Positions 16,101 through 23,391 of a DNA stretch of 32,268 nt are shown one piece after another (the stretch's first letter is position 1; every line of letters begins with the position of its first letter). Made by a program: the position numbers and the translations under genes. Origin of the DNA: Chitinophagales bacterium (GTDB lineage: Bacteria > Bacteroidota > Bacteroidia > Chitinophagales > S012-47); the NCBI GenBank assembly GCA_026981615.1, contig JALSIH010000021.1, positions 1-32,268 on the forward strand, in the 5' to 3' direction. The notes under the pieces were generated by a model. It was not told the origin of the DNA. It saw only the letters and a program-made list of their open reading frames with translations, and did no database searches.

Positions 16101-18029
16101 GGTGGTTCGCCTTCTGCAAGCGGAGGAACACCTCCTTATACTTATTCATGGAGTCCGGCTGCAAGTCTTGATGACGCTACTTTGGCGAGTCCGCTTGCCA
16201 ATCCATCAGTGACAACCTCTTATACCTTGACGGTGACAGACGCAAACGGTTGCACGGATATGGATCAGGTGATTGTAAGTGTTAAACCTTCGCCTGTAGC
16301 CGATGCCGGAAATGACGTGACGGTATGTAGTGATGTGAGCATCTCTTTGGGTGGCGCTCCGACCGGAAACGGTGGAACTGCACCTTATACATACAGCTGG
16401 TCGCCTGCAGACGGACTGAACAGCACAGCGGTTGCAAATCCAAGCTTCTCGTATAACAACACAAATGCAAATCCGATTACAAAAACTTACTCGGTCACGG
16501 TTACAGACGCCAGCGGATGTACTTCTACCGATGTAGTTAATGTGATTGTCAGGCCAGCAGTCTTTGTGGATGCCGGAGCAGATGATGAAATATGTGTGGG
16601 TAATGCAACTAAGATTGGCGGGTTGGCTCCTGCTACAAACGGTATACCTCCTTACAGCTATTCATGGAGCCCGACTGTCGGATTGATTACCCCCAATATG
16701 GCCAATCCGACCGTTACTCCGACTTCTTCTACCATCTATACCCTGACAGTAACGGATGGTGTAGGTTGTGTGGGTGAAGATATGGTTGAGGTAATTGTAA
16801 ATCCATTGCCGGTCGTAGATGCCGGAGCCGATCAAACGATTTGTAGAGGATCCACGGTTATAATTGGCGGACAACCTACCGCTGACGGTGGAAAAGCACC
16901 CTACGATTATTCCTGGTCTCCTTATATCGGATTGAATGATGAAACACTGCCGAATCCATTGGCAGGACCTAATTCAGAAACCAACTTTACGGTTACGGTT
17001 ACGGATTCAAAAGGATGTGTGGGAAGTGATGCCATGACAGTATTTGTGAATGAAACCCCTGTGGCTCATGCCGGTGTTGATAAGGAAATTTGTATTGGTG
17101 AAAGCATTATGATCGGAGCCGCTCCTGCTGCTTCAAATGGTGTAGGGCCTTATCAGTATACCTGGTCACCGCTCCAAACACTTGATGACGAGCAAGTGGA
17201 GAATCCAATTGCTTCGCCTACTGTAACAACGCGTTACGTATTGACAGTTACGGACCAAAATAATTGTACGGATTCGGATTCAATGATCGTTACCGTGAAT
17301 CCGTTGCCGGATGTATCTATTGTCGGCTTGGCAACTGATTTCTGCTATGATGACAGTATACAGATGCTGATGGGTGACCCTGCGGGCGGAGTCTTCATAG
17401 GTAACGGTGTTTTTGGTTCCACCTTTGTGCCTGCGGCTGCCGGTGTTGGCAAACATGATATTAAGTATATCTATACGGATGAAAAAGGTTGTACTGACTC
17501 TACATTCCAGATTGTGGATGTGCATCCGTTGCCAGTTATAGATGCAGGTCCGGATAAGTTTGTATATCTCAGTAAAAACACCGTGCTGGATGCTACGGCT
17601 GACGGAGATTACAGCTATGCATGGGATCCCACAACCAGTCTGGATGATCCTTTGGCCCTGAATCCAAATGTAATTGGCTTGACGCAAACCACGACCTTTC
17701 AGGTTACGGCTACAAATCAATGGGGTTGTACAAATAGTGATGTCGTGACGGTTGTGGTGGATGTCAATCTGCCGATTAATCCTCCGAATCTCTTCACACC
17801 GAATGGAGATGGTGTGAATGATACCTGGTTTATCGAAGAATTGGCTTTCTTCCCGAATAATAACCTGAAGGTATATAACCGATACGGTCAATTAGTTTAT
17901 GAAGCCGATAATGTTGGTCAGAATGCCTGGGATGGATCTGACTTGCCTGAAGGATCCTATTATTGGGTATTGACACTGAACATTCAAGGGAATAATGTGC
18001 ACAGGGGCACGGTAACAATTAAAAGATAA
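13101..18029 (+). CDS. Giant T9SS-exported surface protein with Ig/PKD-like repeats and type B sorting domain
   Basis: The protein has 1642 residues. A signal peptide (about 1-25) is followed by a jelly-roll/MAM-like domain (about 30-200: LLFEDFNNC at the start, SVDNILVRGE at the end), a second beta-rich part with CARDB-like features (about 205-485), an Ig/PKD-like unit, an Ig-like domain interrupted by a large insert (567-819), another Ig-like domain (820-895), six tandem units of about 83-88 residues (896-1403), two more Ig-like units, and the type B C-terminal sorting domain (about 1561-1642, NLFTPNGDGVND). Such proteins cross the outer membrane by T9SS and act as adhesins or motility-linked surface fibres. 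The adjacent PorP/SprF gene fits that role. The ligand is unknown. Confidence 0.92.
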   Translation: MREIFYKSLSILALTLVLTSSAAYAQPVIDTLLFEDFNNCSASAPTGWTDTIVEGPIGWVYNKNGQAGGSLNGTCAMVFDDFFAAPNPPNWAYVTTSNFDATGLNNVQLVFDYNMTETQNSGGNVPPIAAFFRIYVWNGYKWMEIYEEDDDKPSASNFGFFTRTLDLMPYVNPDMRLRFEYEDNGWSDGVSVDNILVRGEIPFQYDARVLRGYDTVEYTQIPYAQTPHNVKAIGENYGTDPLTGVVITTTISEPLSGTVLTESSAPMNLNPGETFEFQWPGGGFVHPFPGTWIIQHSITMNEPDAWMGNNSVVPWRQGFSNDIYARDDSNYVNGIGFGGAPGELAQIFHNRYETILTNIQFQLGNTATQAYPTVGDPFQVKVYKCVNNVPDSLVYESPIYKVQGSAAIWYDIPIAEGGIILQPDTYAIALAQVGNNNISLAFSNTLFFKRRILFNAGGAWTPVEFANFRIAYSLRGQFGCMRLNPGKDSTICSDQSYMLGGNPTASGVSGPVTYSWAPAADLDDPTSANPLFTPSDTGEFVFTVTASDTAGCVQSSTVTVRVNPAPQAGIAGLQTDYCIYDDPDTIDIQPAGGEVSGPGVVVIDSTRCLDQIGGSGGFLETTFSTNNGQSGNMFDIVAKKKIAIVDFDINVDGGTWNVEVYTKAGSHVGSETNASAWTLVATTTVAGAGLDNPTPLELQNMSVTIDAGATQAFYVTVTNGTGMNYFNGSAVGNVFAEDDAIQFLEGTGNAYPFGAVFQPRVWSGNIYYANPICGSAVPGNTLFDPALAGLGEHQIVYCYTNDFGCTACDTFTVNVHPRPDATINPAGPVCLNETIMMTAVTPFGTWSGNGIVDPAAGTFSGAAAGVGDHTVYYDVIDARGCYNRDSIVVTVNDIPTVDAGADMTVCAGSAVQIGGNPTATAGVSNNGFIDNYSWSPATGLSSSVDPNPMASPAATTTYTVTVTDNNGCSASDEMTVEVREAPTADAGDNVVSCDGQPVYIGGSPSASGGTPPYTYSWSPAASLDDATLASPLANPSVTTSYTLTVTDANGCTDMDQVIVSVKPSPVADAGNDVTVCSDVSISLGGAPTGNGGTAPYTYSWSPADGLNSTAVANPSFSYNNTNANPITKTYSVTVTDASGCTSTDVVNVIVRPAVFVDAGADDEICVGNATKIGGLAPATNGIPPYSYSWSPTVGLITPNMANPTVTPTSSTIYTLTVTDGVGCVGEDMVEVIVNPLPVVDAGADQTICRGSTVIIGGQPTADGGKAPYDYSWSPYIGLNDETLPNPLAGPNSETNFTVTVTDSKGCVGSDAMTVFVNETPVAHAGVDKEICIGESIMIGAAPAASNGVGPYQYTWSPLQTLDDEQVENPIASPTVTTRYVLTVTDQNNCTDSDSMIVTVNPLPDVSIVGLATDFCYDDSIQMLMGDPAGGVFIGNGVFGSTFVPAAAGVGKHDIKYIYTDEKGCTDSTFQIVDVHPLPVIDAGPDKFVYLSKNTVLDATADGDYSYAWDPTTSLDDPLALNPNVIGLTQTTTFQVTATNQWGCTNSDVVTVVVDVNLPINPPNLFTPNGDGVNDTWFIEELAFFPNNNLKVYNRYGQLVYEADNVGQNAWDGSDLPEGSYYWVLTLNIQGNNVHRGTVTIKR
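14912..15431 (+). other. Domain inserted inside an Ig-like domain of the surface protein
   Basis: About 173 residues (roughly 605-777 of the protein) interrupt one Ig-like domain. The left half (14799-14911, GLQTDYC to GPGVV) and right half (15432-15557, NTLFDPALAGLGEHQ to VHPRP) line up with an unbroken copy at 17310-17534 (GLATDFC to VHPLP). The insert itself looks like an independent beta-sandwich: FDIVAKKKIAIVDFDINV, WNVEVYTKAGSHVG and FGAVFQPRVWSGNIYY are strand-like. Boundaries are approximate. Confidence 0.65.
15786..17309 (+). repeat. Six tandem PKD/Ig-like repeat units within the surface protein
   Basis: Units lie at about 15786-16046, 16047-16295, 16296-16559, 16560-16811, 16812-17060 and 17061-17309. 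Each has a D/H-A-G start, a cysteine about ten residues in, an IGG-like turn, a central Y-S/T-W-S-P motif, TYT/LTVTD, a second cysteine after a turn, and a V-x-V-x-P end. The DNA copies have diverged, so this is a protein-level repeat. Diverged relatives lie at 14556-14798 and 17535-17771. Confidence 0.85.
17781..18026 (+). other. T9SS type B (gliding-motility-associated, CHU_C) C-terminal sorting domain
   Basis: The last 82 residues show the family signature: NLFTPNGDGVNDTW, a hydrophobic LKVYNRYGQLVYE strand, WDGSDLPEGSYYW and a final RGTVTIKR. This domain targets the protein through the type IX secretion system and is typical of large Bacteroidota adhesins. Confidence 0.93.
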
Positions 18030-18065
18030 GTAACTTTTAAAAAGAATCTGATTAAAACATAAAAC

Positions 18066-19013
18066 ATGAGAAAACTATTATTGGCTTTTGCTCTCCTGTT
18101 CTTGCTTGGCTCTGTAATGCAAGCCCAACAAGATCCTTTGAGAAGTAATTATCGTTTTAACTACTTACTAATTAACCCTGCTGCGGCCGGTAGCAATGGC
18201 CAATGGACGGGACGGGTTGCTGTGCGCAGTGATTTTTCAAGACTTCCCGGTTCTGCGGTTACTTCAAATGCCAGTGTACACGGAATACTGGGTGAAAACA
18301 GCGGGGTGGGTATCAACCTTATCTCAGATGTAATTAATGTCGAACAAAATGTTGGCATTCAATTAAACTATGCTTATCATATCGACATGGATAGAAATAA
18401 TCTGTCTATCGGCTTGGGAGCTCGATATGTTGACTATAGACTGAACGAGGAAATGGTTGATATTTATACTCCTGAACCATTAAATGGTTTTACAGGTGGT
18501 CTTGGTGATCTCTCATTGGGTGTAATGCATTACAGTAAAAAACATTTTGTGGGAATTAGTGTTCCACAGTTGGTGCAAATCACGGGCGCAGAAGTGAATG
18601 AATTGGTTCCTCACATTTATCTTTCAGGAGGTTATATCTTTGACTTGGGTAGCGTAAGTCTTGAACCGATGCTATTGGCCAGATTTATTCCGAATGCAAA
18701 AACTCTACTCGATATTAATTTGCGGGCATGGTTTGTGGACAATCAGTTGATGTTGGGGGCCGGATGGAGAGGCCCCAACGGCTCCCAATTTGCCGGGTCG
18801 GGCATTACCCTCATGACTGGCTTTAATGTAAATAATAAGTGGCAGTTTACTTACTCCTATGATATGATGAGCGGAGACTTCCAATCCCTTACATGGGGAT
18901 CGCACGAAGTTGGCTTTGGCTTTACATTCGGTAAACAGAAGTTTGACAATGTCTTCGGTGTAAGAACGAGCAACGAAGAAGAACCTGCAATGGAAGATGC
19001 TCCGGCCCAATAA
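18066..19013 (+). CDS. PorP/SprF family outer-membrane protein of the type IX secretion system
   Basis: The protein has 315 residues with a signal peptide (about 1-20, ending MQAQ). The start QQDPLRSNYRFNYLLINPAAAG matches the N-terminal signature of the PorP/SprF family, followed by a beta-barrel rich in Gly and aromatic residues and the family-like GLGARYVDYRLN and LSLGVMHYSKKHFVGISVPQ segments. Family members help specific partners, usually the neighbouring large type B protein, leave through or stay at the outer membrane, as SprF does for SprB. It follows the surface protein by 36 bases and ends at a strong terminator. A weak -7-like TAACTTTT (18031-18038) could give it some independent expression. 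Confidence 0.9.
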   Translation: MRKLLLAFALLFLLGSVMQAQQDPLRSNYRFNYLLINPAAAGSNGQWTGRVAVRSDFSRLPGSAVTSNASVHGILGENSGVGINLISDVINVEQNVGIQLNYAYHIDMDRNNLSIGLGARYVDYRLNEEMVDIYTPEPLNGFTGGLGDLSLGVMHYSKKHFVGISVPQLVQITGAEVNELVPHIYLSGGYIFDLGSVSLEPMLLARFIPNAKTLLDINLRAWFVDNQLMLGAGWRGPNGSQFAGSGITLMTGFNVNNKWQFTYSYDMMSGDFQSLTWGSHEVGFGFTFGKQKFDNVFGVRTSNEEEPAMEDAPAQ

Positions 19014-19031
19014 ATAAAATCAGATTTTGCT

Positions 19032-19060
19032 AAACCCCCGGTATATTTATCGGGGGTTTT
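19032..19060. terminator. Bidirectional intrinsic terminator between PorP/SprF and rnhB
   Basis: A perfect 9-bp stem (AAACCCCCG with CGGGGGTTT) encloses a 10-base AT-rich loop and is followed by TTTTTTATT on the plus strand. The A run on the left serves as the U-tract for the minus strand. The rnhB stop codon (TAA, minus strand, 19061-19063) starts right beside it. Confidence 0.88.
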
Positions 19061-19672
19061 TTATTGCTTTCTGTCAAAAAGACTTAGTTGAAGAGATTTA
19101 ACAATAAAACTCTTTCGATGAAGGTCGCTGAAACCATATATCTTTATGGCCTCAATGTGAGCAGGTGTTGCATAGCCTTTATTGTGTGACCAGTCATAAA
19201 CGCTGTATTTCTTAATTCTTGACAATTCCGCCATGAAACGATCACGAGCGACCTTGGCAAGGATGGATGCTGCTGCAATGGGCGCATATATGGCATCGCC
19301 ATTGACTTTGCATTCATATGGAATTCTGGAGTCCTTTTTAAAAGAATTGCCGTCAACAAGAAGGATTTCCGGCCGGGGTTCCAGACTTAATGCTGCCTGA
19401 TACATGGCTTCATGGCTGGCATTCAATATGTTTATGCTATCAATGACCTGATGGCTCTTGAATACTATTTTCCATGATATTGCGGTAGCCGTAATTTCCT
19501 TGTAAAGGCTTTCCCGCAAATCGGCTTTAAGCAATTTGCTGTCATTTAATTTTTTGTAATATCGCCCTTTGGGTAAAATGACAGACGCTGCGACAACAGG
19601 TCCGGCCAATGAACCCCTGCCGGCTTCATCAGTACCTGCTATTAACTGATATGGATCATACTTATAAATCAA
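19061..19672 (-). CDS. rnhB: Ribonuclease HII
   Basis: The protein has 203 residues, normal for RNase HII. It removes ribonucleotides and RNA primers from RNA-DNA hybrids. All four acidic catalytic residues are visible: D15 and E16 in GTDEAGRGSLAGPV, D107 in LLVDGN, and D144 in LAKVARDRF. The closing HNKGYATPAH motif is also present. No ATG exists at the N-terminus; the start is TTG at 19670-19672 (minus strand), and no other start codon lies upstream in frame before the neighbouring ABC gene. This stretch is noticeably AT-richer than the Bat region. The gene diverges from the ABC transporter with 47 bases between them and shares the terminator with PorP/SprF. Confidence 0.94.
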   Translation of the reverse strand: MIYKYDPYQLIAGTDEAGRGSLAGPVVAASVILPKGRYYKKLNDSKLLKADLRESLYKEITATAISWKIVFKSHQVIDSINILNASHEAMYQAALSLEPRPEILLVDGNSFKKDSRIPYECKVNGDAIYAPIAAASILAKVARDRFMAELSRIKKYSVYDWSHNKGYATPAHIEAIKIYGFSDLHRKSFIVKSLQLSLFDRKQ

Positions 19673-19719
19673 GTTAAATCTATTATTAAGAAAATCTCTT
19701 TGATTACTTTTATGAGGTC

Positions 19720-20607
19720 ATGCGGGAAGTACTCAAAATAACAAATCTTAGCAAAAGTTACGGGAGAATTAAGGCTGTCAGACAATTGTCACTTACCGTC
19801 TTTCAAGGACAGGTATTGGGACTGTTGGGCCCCAACGGAAGCGGAAAAACAACAACGCTAAGTATGATACTCGATGTAGTGAAGGCAGAGGAAGGTGAAT
19901 ATAAATGGTTTGGTGGGATTCCCGCCACTGTGGCAAGAAAGCGAATTGGGACCTTGCTTGAAAAACCGAATTTCTACCCGTATTTATCAGCGCTAAAAAA
20001 TCTTGAAATTACATGCATGATAAAGGGGAAAGGCAAAGAAAATATAGAAGAGGTACTGAAGCAGGTGGGCCTCTATCAACGAAGAAATTCAAATGTAAAA
20101 GGTTTTAGTACGGGAATGAAGCAACGCCTGGCTATTGCTGCTGCGCTTGTTTCGGATCCGGAGGTTTTAATATTGGATGAACCTACCAATGGCCTGGACC
20201 CCAATGGAATTGCAGATATGCGTAATTTGATCCGTGCTATTGCTTCAAAAGGTAAGACCATTTTACTGGCTAGCCACTTGCTGGATGAGGTTGAAAAGGT
20301 TTGCACGGATGTGGCGGTTATGAAGAATGGAAAATTGCTTGAAATCAGGTCACTAACAAAGCATGAGGGGGGAAGCCTCAGGGTTATTGAACTTGCCGGT
20401 GGTGAGGATAGCGATCTTCGAAGTGTACTAAGGGAAATGAAAGAAATCAGAATAGTGCAAAGTTCGAACTCGATGTGGGTAGTGGAAACGAAAGTGACTG
20501 CTCAGGAAATTAATCGGATGTTTGCCGAACAAGGTATTTATTTAACCCATCTGAGGGAAAGAAGAAAAACACTTGAAGAGGAATTTCTAGAATTGACCAA
20601 TCAATGA
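19720..20607 (+). CDS. ABC-2 type transporter, ATP-binding protein
   Basis: The protein has 295 residues. The nucleotide-binding domain fills about 1-220: Walker A GPNGSGKTT (37-45), a variant signature FSTGMKQRL in place of LSGGQ, Walker B VLILDEPTNGLD, and the switch histidine in LLASHLLDE. The STGM signature is usual for ABC-2 exporters of the NatA and lantibiotic-immunity type. A C-terminal region of about 75 residues follows, probably regulatory. The permease gene begins within its stop codon (ATGA), so the two form one exporter, with two copies of each protein expected. The substrate is unknown. I see no exact promoter box in the short gap to rnhB. Confidence 0.93.
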   Translation: MREVLKITNLSKSYGRIKAVRQLSLTVFQGQVLGLLGPNGSGKTTTLSMILDVVKAEEGEYKWFGGIPATVARKRIGTLLEKPNFYPYLSALKNLEITCMIKGKGKENIEEVLKQVGLYQRRNSNVKGFSTGMKQRLAIAAALVSDPEVLILDEPTNGLDPNGIADMRNLIRAIASKGKTILLASHLLDEVEKVCTDVAVMKNGKLLEIRSLTKHEGGSLRVIELAGGEDSDLRSVLREMKEIRIVQSSNSMWVVETKVTAQEINRMFAEQGIYLTHLRERRKTLEEEFLELTNQ

Positions 20608-21380
20608 ATAAATTGTTGAAAATTGAGTATGCAAAGGTTTCGGGTTATGCCGCATTTAAAATATTGATGCTCGGATATTTCCTGGCGGCAGCCACATTGT
20701 TTTTGTCCCTGCACAATTTCAGTTTCGGGCCGTTTCAGATATTCGGGCAGGAGACCCTGAAATTTCCTTATGTCTGGCAAAATGTGGCTTTCGTTGGAAA
20801 GTTCTTAAATCTCGGACTCGGAATCGTAATTATTCTATTGATTGGGAATGAATTTTCTTTTGGCACGGCAAAGCAAAATCTGATTGACGGTCTGAGTCGC
20901 AGACAACTGGTAATATCCAAATATCTTCTGCTTCTTGTGATTGCCCTTGGCGCCACTGTTTTTATGTTCTTCGTTGCGTTGATTATGGGTTGGGCCAATA
21001 GTGTTACCATTACGGGTGACCTGATCTTTAAGAATGTCGCTTTTATGCTGAGTTATTTTCTGCATGCATTCGGGCTTATGTCTATGGCTGCATTTATTGC
21101 TTACCTCTTTCGGAAAACTGCAATAGCCACCATGTTCTTTCTGGCCTATGCCGTTTTTATGGAAGCGATATTGCGTTTGAGTATTGATGCTGATTTCACA
21201 AGGTATTTTCCATCCAAAGCACTAAGTAATTTGATTTCCACTCCGTATGCTGACTTGGTTTCCGGGATGGATTTGCAGCTGCAGAATGTAGCCTGGAATG
21301 AATACATGCTTCCGGCTCTGTTTTATGCCCTTCTCTTTTTTCTTCTCTCCATGCAGGTCGTCAAGAAACGAAGCCTTTAG
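20604..21380 (+). CDS. ABC-2 type transporter, permease
   Basis: The 258 residues carry six predicted membrane helices (about 18-37, 58-78, 105-130, 142-165, 172-190 and 232-252) and no other domain. This is the standard ABC-2 permease layout and the right size to partner the ATPase whose stop codon it overlaps. The loop after helix 2 (NEFSFGTAKQNLIDGLSRRQL) resembles the conserved cytoplasmic segment of this family, where E and R residues contact the ATPase. It ends 96 bases before tetR. No accessory or substrate-synthesis gene lies beside it, so cargo cannot be inferred. Confidence 0.9.
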   Translation: MNKLLKIEYAKVSGYAAFKILMLGYFLAAATLFLSLHNFSFGPFQIFGQETLKFPYVWQNVAFVGKFLNLGLGIVIILLIGNEFSFGTAKQNLIDGLSRRQLVISKYLLLLVIALGATVFMFFVALIMGWANSVTITGDLIFKNVAFMLSYFLHAFGLMSMAAFIAYLFRKTAIATMFFLAYAVFMEAILRLSIDADFTRYFPSKALSNLISTPYADLVSGMDLQLQNVAWNEYMLPALFYALLFFLLSMQVVKKRSL

Positions 21381-21408
21381 GCTTTCCTTGTTAATAAAGG
21401 TTAATCCC

Positions 21409-21446
21409 GGGAAACTTTAAGGGTTTTAATAGTTTCCTGAGTTTCC
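21409..21446 (+). promoter_or_regulatory. Candidate TetR operator: three AGTTTCC/GGAAACT heptamers
   Basis: GGAAACT at 21410-21416 is followed by its reverse complement AGTTTCC at 21431-21437 and again at 21440-21446. The last two are part of a perfect 9-base direct repeat (AGTTTCCTG twice, 21431-21448). They lie where a -33 element would sit for the -7 box at 21453, so a bound repressor would block transcription. Autoregulation by the adjacent TetR protein is inference. Confidence 0.45.
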
Positions 21447-21452
21447 TGTTTA

Positions 21453-21460
21453 TAAATTTG
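21453..21460 (+). promoter_or_regulatory. -7 box of the tetR-efflux operon
   Basis: TAAATTTG matches TAnnTTTG exactly. The predicted transcription start near 21464 leaves a leader of about 13 bases before the GTG start of tetR at 21477. Confidence 0.55.
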
Positions 21461-21476
21461 CTGTACAATTTTTATC

Positions 21477-22073
21477 GTGAACAGCATTGAACAAGTTTCG
21501 CATCTATTCTTAAAGTATGGTCTCAAAAGTGTAACCATGGATGATATTGCCCGTGAGCTGGGCATATCGAAGAAAACCGTCTATGAAAAATTCGGAAGCA
21601 AGGAAGACCTGATTTATAAAGTCATATCTCATCACCTGAAGAGGGCGCAGGCGTTAATTGAAAAAGCCGAGGATCAATCGGAAAATGCAATAGAGTGCTG
21701 GCTTGCCATTGCAAACGATCATATCAAGCTGCAACGAGACTTTCATTCATCCATTCTCTTTGATTTGCAAAAATATTATCCAAAGGGTTGGATGATCTTC
21801 AAGGAGCATATTGACGGGTTTCTCAGGGATCACATTATAAAGAAAATCAGGCGGGGGATGGAAGAAGGCCTGTTCAGAAAGAACCTGATACCCGAGGTGG
21901 TGGCTTTTCATCAACTCGCAAAGGTGGAAGTCTACAGCGACCCTTCCGTATTTAAAAAGCTGGGATATGATATCACGACCGTCTACAATGAGATCATAAA
22001 GTTGCAATTGTATGCGATTGTTTCTGAACAGGGCCGAGAGTATCTGAATAAAAAATACAGCTATGAGGATTAA
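21477..22073 (+). CDS. TetR/AcrR-family transcriptional regulator
   Basis: The protein has 198 residues. The N-terminal helix-turn-helix is clear (about 20-41: TMDDIARELGISKKTVYEKFG), followed by SKEDL and an all-helical ligand domain without recognisable similarity. The start is GTG 21477. The frame is closed by a stop at 21453, so the protein begins only a few residues before helix 1, slightly shorter than usual. The gene opens an efflux operon and overlaps the tolC-like gene by 11 bases. It most likely represses its own operon and is released by a pump substrate, with the heptamers just upstream as the likely binding site. Confidence 0.92.
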   Translation: MNSIEQVSHLFLKYGLKSVTMDDIARELGISKKTVYEKFGSKEDLIYKVISHHLKRAQALIEKAEDQSENAIECWLAIANDHIKLQRDFHSSILFDLQKYYPKGWMIFKEHIDGFLRDHIIKKIRRGMEEGLFRKNLIPEVVAFHQLAKVEVYSDPSVFKKLGYDITTVYNEIIKLQLYAIVSEQGREYLNKKYSYED

Positions 22074-23391
22074 AGTTGCCTTTACCCTGATAGGCCTTTG
22101 CGCCTCGATGCTGCTGCAGGCACAGGAGAAGACATTTTCTCTGGATGAAGCGGTGGCATATGCCTACGAACATAACAGAGACATGAAGAATGCTTATTAC
22201 GAAATAAGCAAGGCGTCTCAGGATGTAAAAAAGCAGGTGGCCTCAGGGCTGCCGCAAATCAATGCCCAGGTACAATATCAGAATTTTCTCGCTTTGCCCG
22301 TCAGCCTGATTCCGGCTGAATTCTTTGGCGGGCAACCCGGTGAATTTGCAGAAGTACAGTTTGGTACCAGCAACAATCTGAATGCTAGTATCACCGGTAC
22401 GCAGATGATTTTTAACGGAAATTATTTCGTGGGGCTCAAAGCGGCCGAAATGTACAAGGATCTTTCGCAAAAGCAGTATGAGGCCTCCAAATTTGAAGTC
22501 AGGGCGACTGTTGCCAAGGCATATTACGGAGTTTTGATTACACGAAAGAGCATAGAGATATTGGAGCAGAATCTGAAGACACTGGAAGACATCCACCGGG
22601 AAACCCGGGCAATGTTTGAAGAAGGTTTTGTTGAAGAAATTGAGGTCGACCGGCTCTATTTATCGCTCAGCACATTGCGGCAGCAACTGGAAACATTGAA
22701 GCGCCAGGAAAAACTTTCACTGGGGCTTTTGAAATTTCAAATGGGCTATCCGTACGAAGATGAAATTGTCTTAAGCGACAGCATTTCTGACTTTGCCTCT
22801 GCAGATTTAACCCTGCTTGAGAGTTCGGCCGCTTTTGAGCATACCTTACAAAATGATATTCTCAACCAAAGCATTTCGCTAACAGGACTGAACATAAAAA
22901 ACCTGAAAGCGGGCTATCTGCCCCGGGCGGATCTTTTTATTTCGGCTACGGAAAATGCGCAACGCAATGAGTTTAACTTTTTTGACAAGAACCAACCTTG
23001 GTACGAGACGGCTGTATGGGGTGTTACCTTGAACATTCCGATTTGGGACAGCTTCCTAAAGCGTGCCGGCATTCAAAAAGAAGAGATCAATCAGCGGCAG
23101 ATGATTAACAAACGGGACCAGGCGGCCGAGGCCTACAAAATGCAGATAGAGCAGCGAAAAGCCGATTACCTGGATGCCGGTGAACAGCTGGAAAATGCGC
23201 GCAGCAATATGGAATTGGCCGGGAAAATATTTGACATCAGTGTAAAAAAATATGAGGAAGGGGTGGGCTCAAGTCTGGAGGTAGACAATGCACGCAGCAC
23301 ATACTTTAACAGCAGCAGCATGTACATCAATGCGCTCTACAGAATGTTGCTGGCCAAGGTTGAACTTGAAAAGTTACTTGAAATAAAATGA
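22063..23391 (+). CDS. TolC-family outer-membrane efflux protein
   Basis: The protein has 442 residues: a signal peptide (about 1-20, ending LLQAQ), then the two-fold outer-membrane efflux repeat. Typical features are FSLDEAVAYAYEHNRDMKNA at the mature start, long heptad-rich helices, SGLPQINAQVQYQNF, and the second-half counterpart AGYLPRADLFISATENAQ followed by WGVTLNIPIWDSF. Three copies are expected to form the outer-membrane channel and periplasmic tunnel of a tripartite pump. The start overlaps the tetR stop, and the stop overlaps the adaptor start (ATGA). The linear order regulator, channel, adaptor, pump is common in Bacteroidota. Confidence 0.94.
   Translation: MRIKVAFTLIGLCASMLLQAQEKTFSLDEAVAYAYEHNRDMKNAYYEISKASQDVKKQVASGLPQINAQVQYQNFLALPVSLIPAEFFGGQPGEFAEVQFGTSNNLNASITGTQMIFNGNYFVGLKAAEMYKDLSQKQYEASKFEVRATVAKAYYGVLITRKSIEILEQNLKTLEDIHRETRAMFEEGFVEEIEVDRLYLSLSTLRQQLETLKRQEKLSLGLLKFQMGYPYEDEIVLSDSISDFASADLTLLESSAAFEHTLQNDILNQSISLTGLNIKNLKAGYLPRADLFISATENAQRNEFNFFDKNQPWYETAVWGVTLNIPIWDSFLKRAGIQKEEINQRQMINKRDQAAEAYKMQIEQRKADYLDAGEQLENARSNMELAGKIFDISVKKYEEGVGSSLEVDNARSTYFNSSSMYINALYRMLLAKVELEKLLEIK

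Noticed and set aside
15786-17309. Regular repeats as a CRISPR-like array
   Set aside because: The repeats are in frame, about 250 bases long and diverged at DNA level; they are protein domains.
19673-19719. Exact divergent promoter boxes between rnhB and the ABC gene
   Set aside because: Only imperfect matches (such as TACTTTTA on the plus strand) are present; not enough to annotate.
21371-21384. Short hairpin AAGCC-TTTA-GGCTT at the end of the ABC permease gene
   Set aside because: The stem is five base pairs and is followed by TTCCTTG rather than a T run; too weak to call a terminator.
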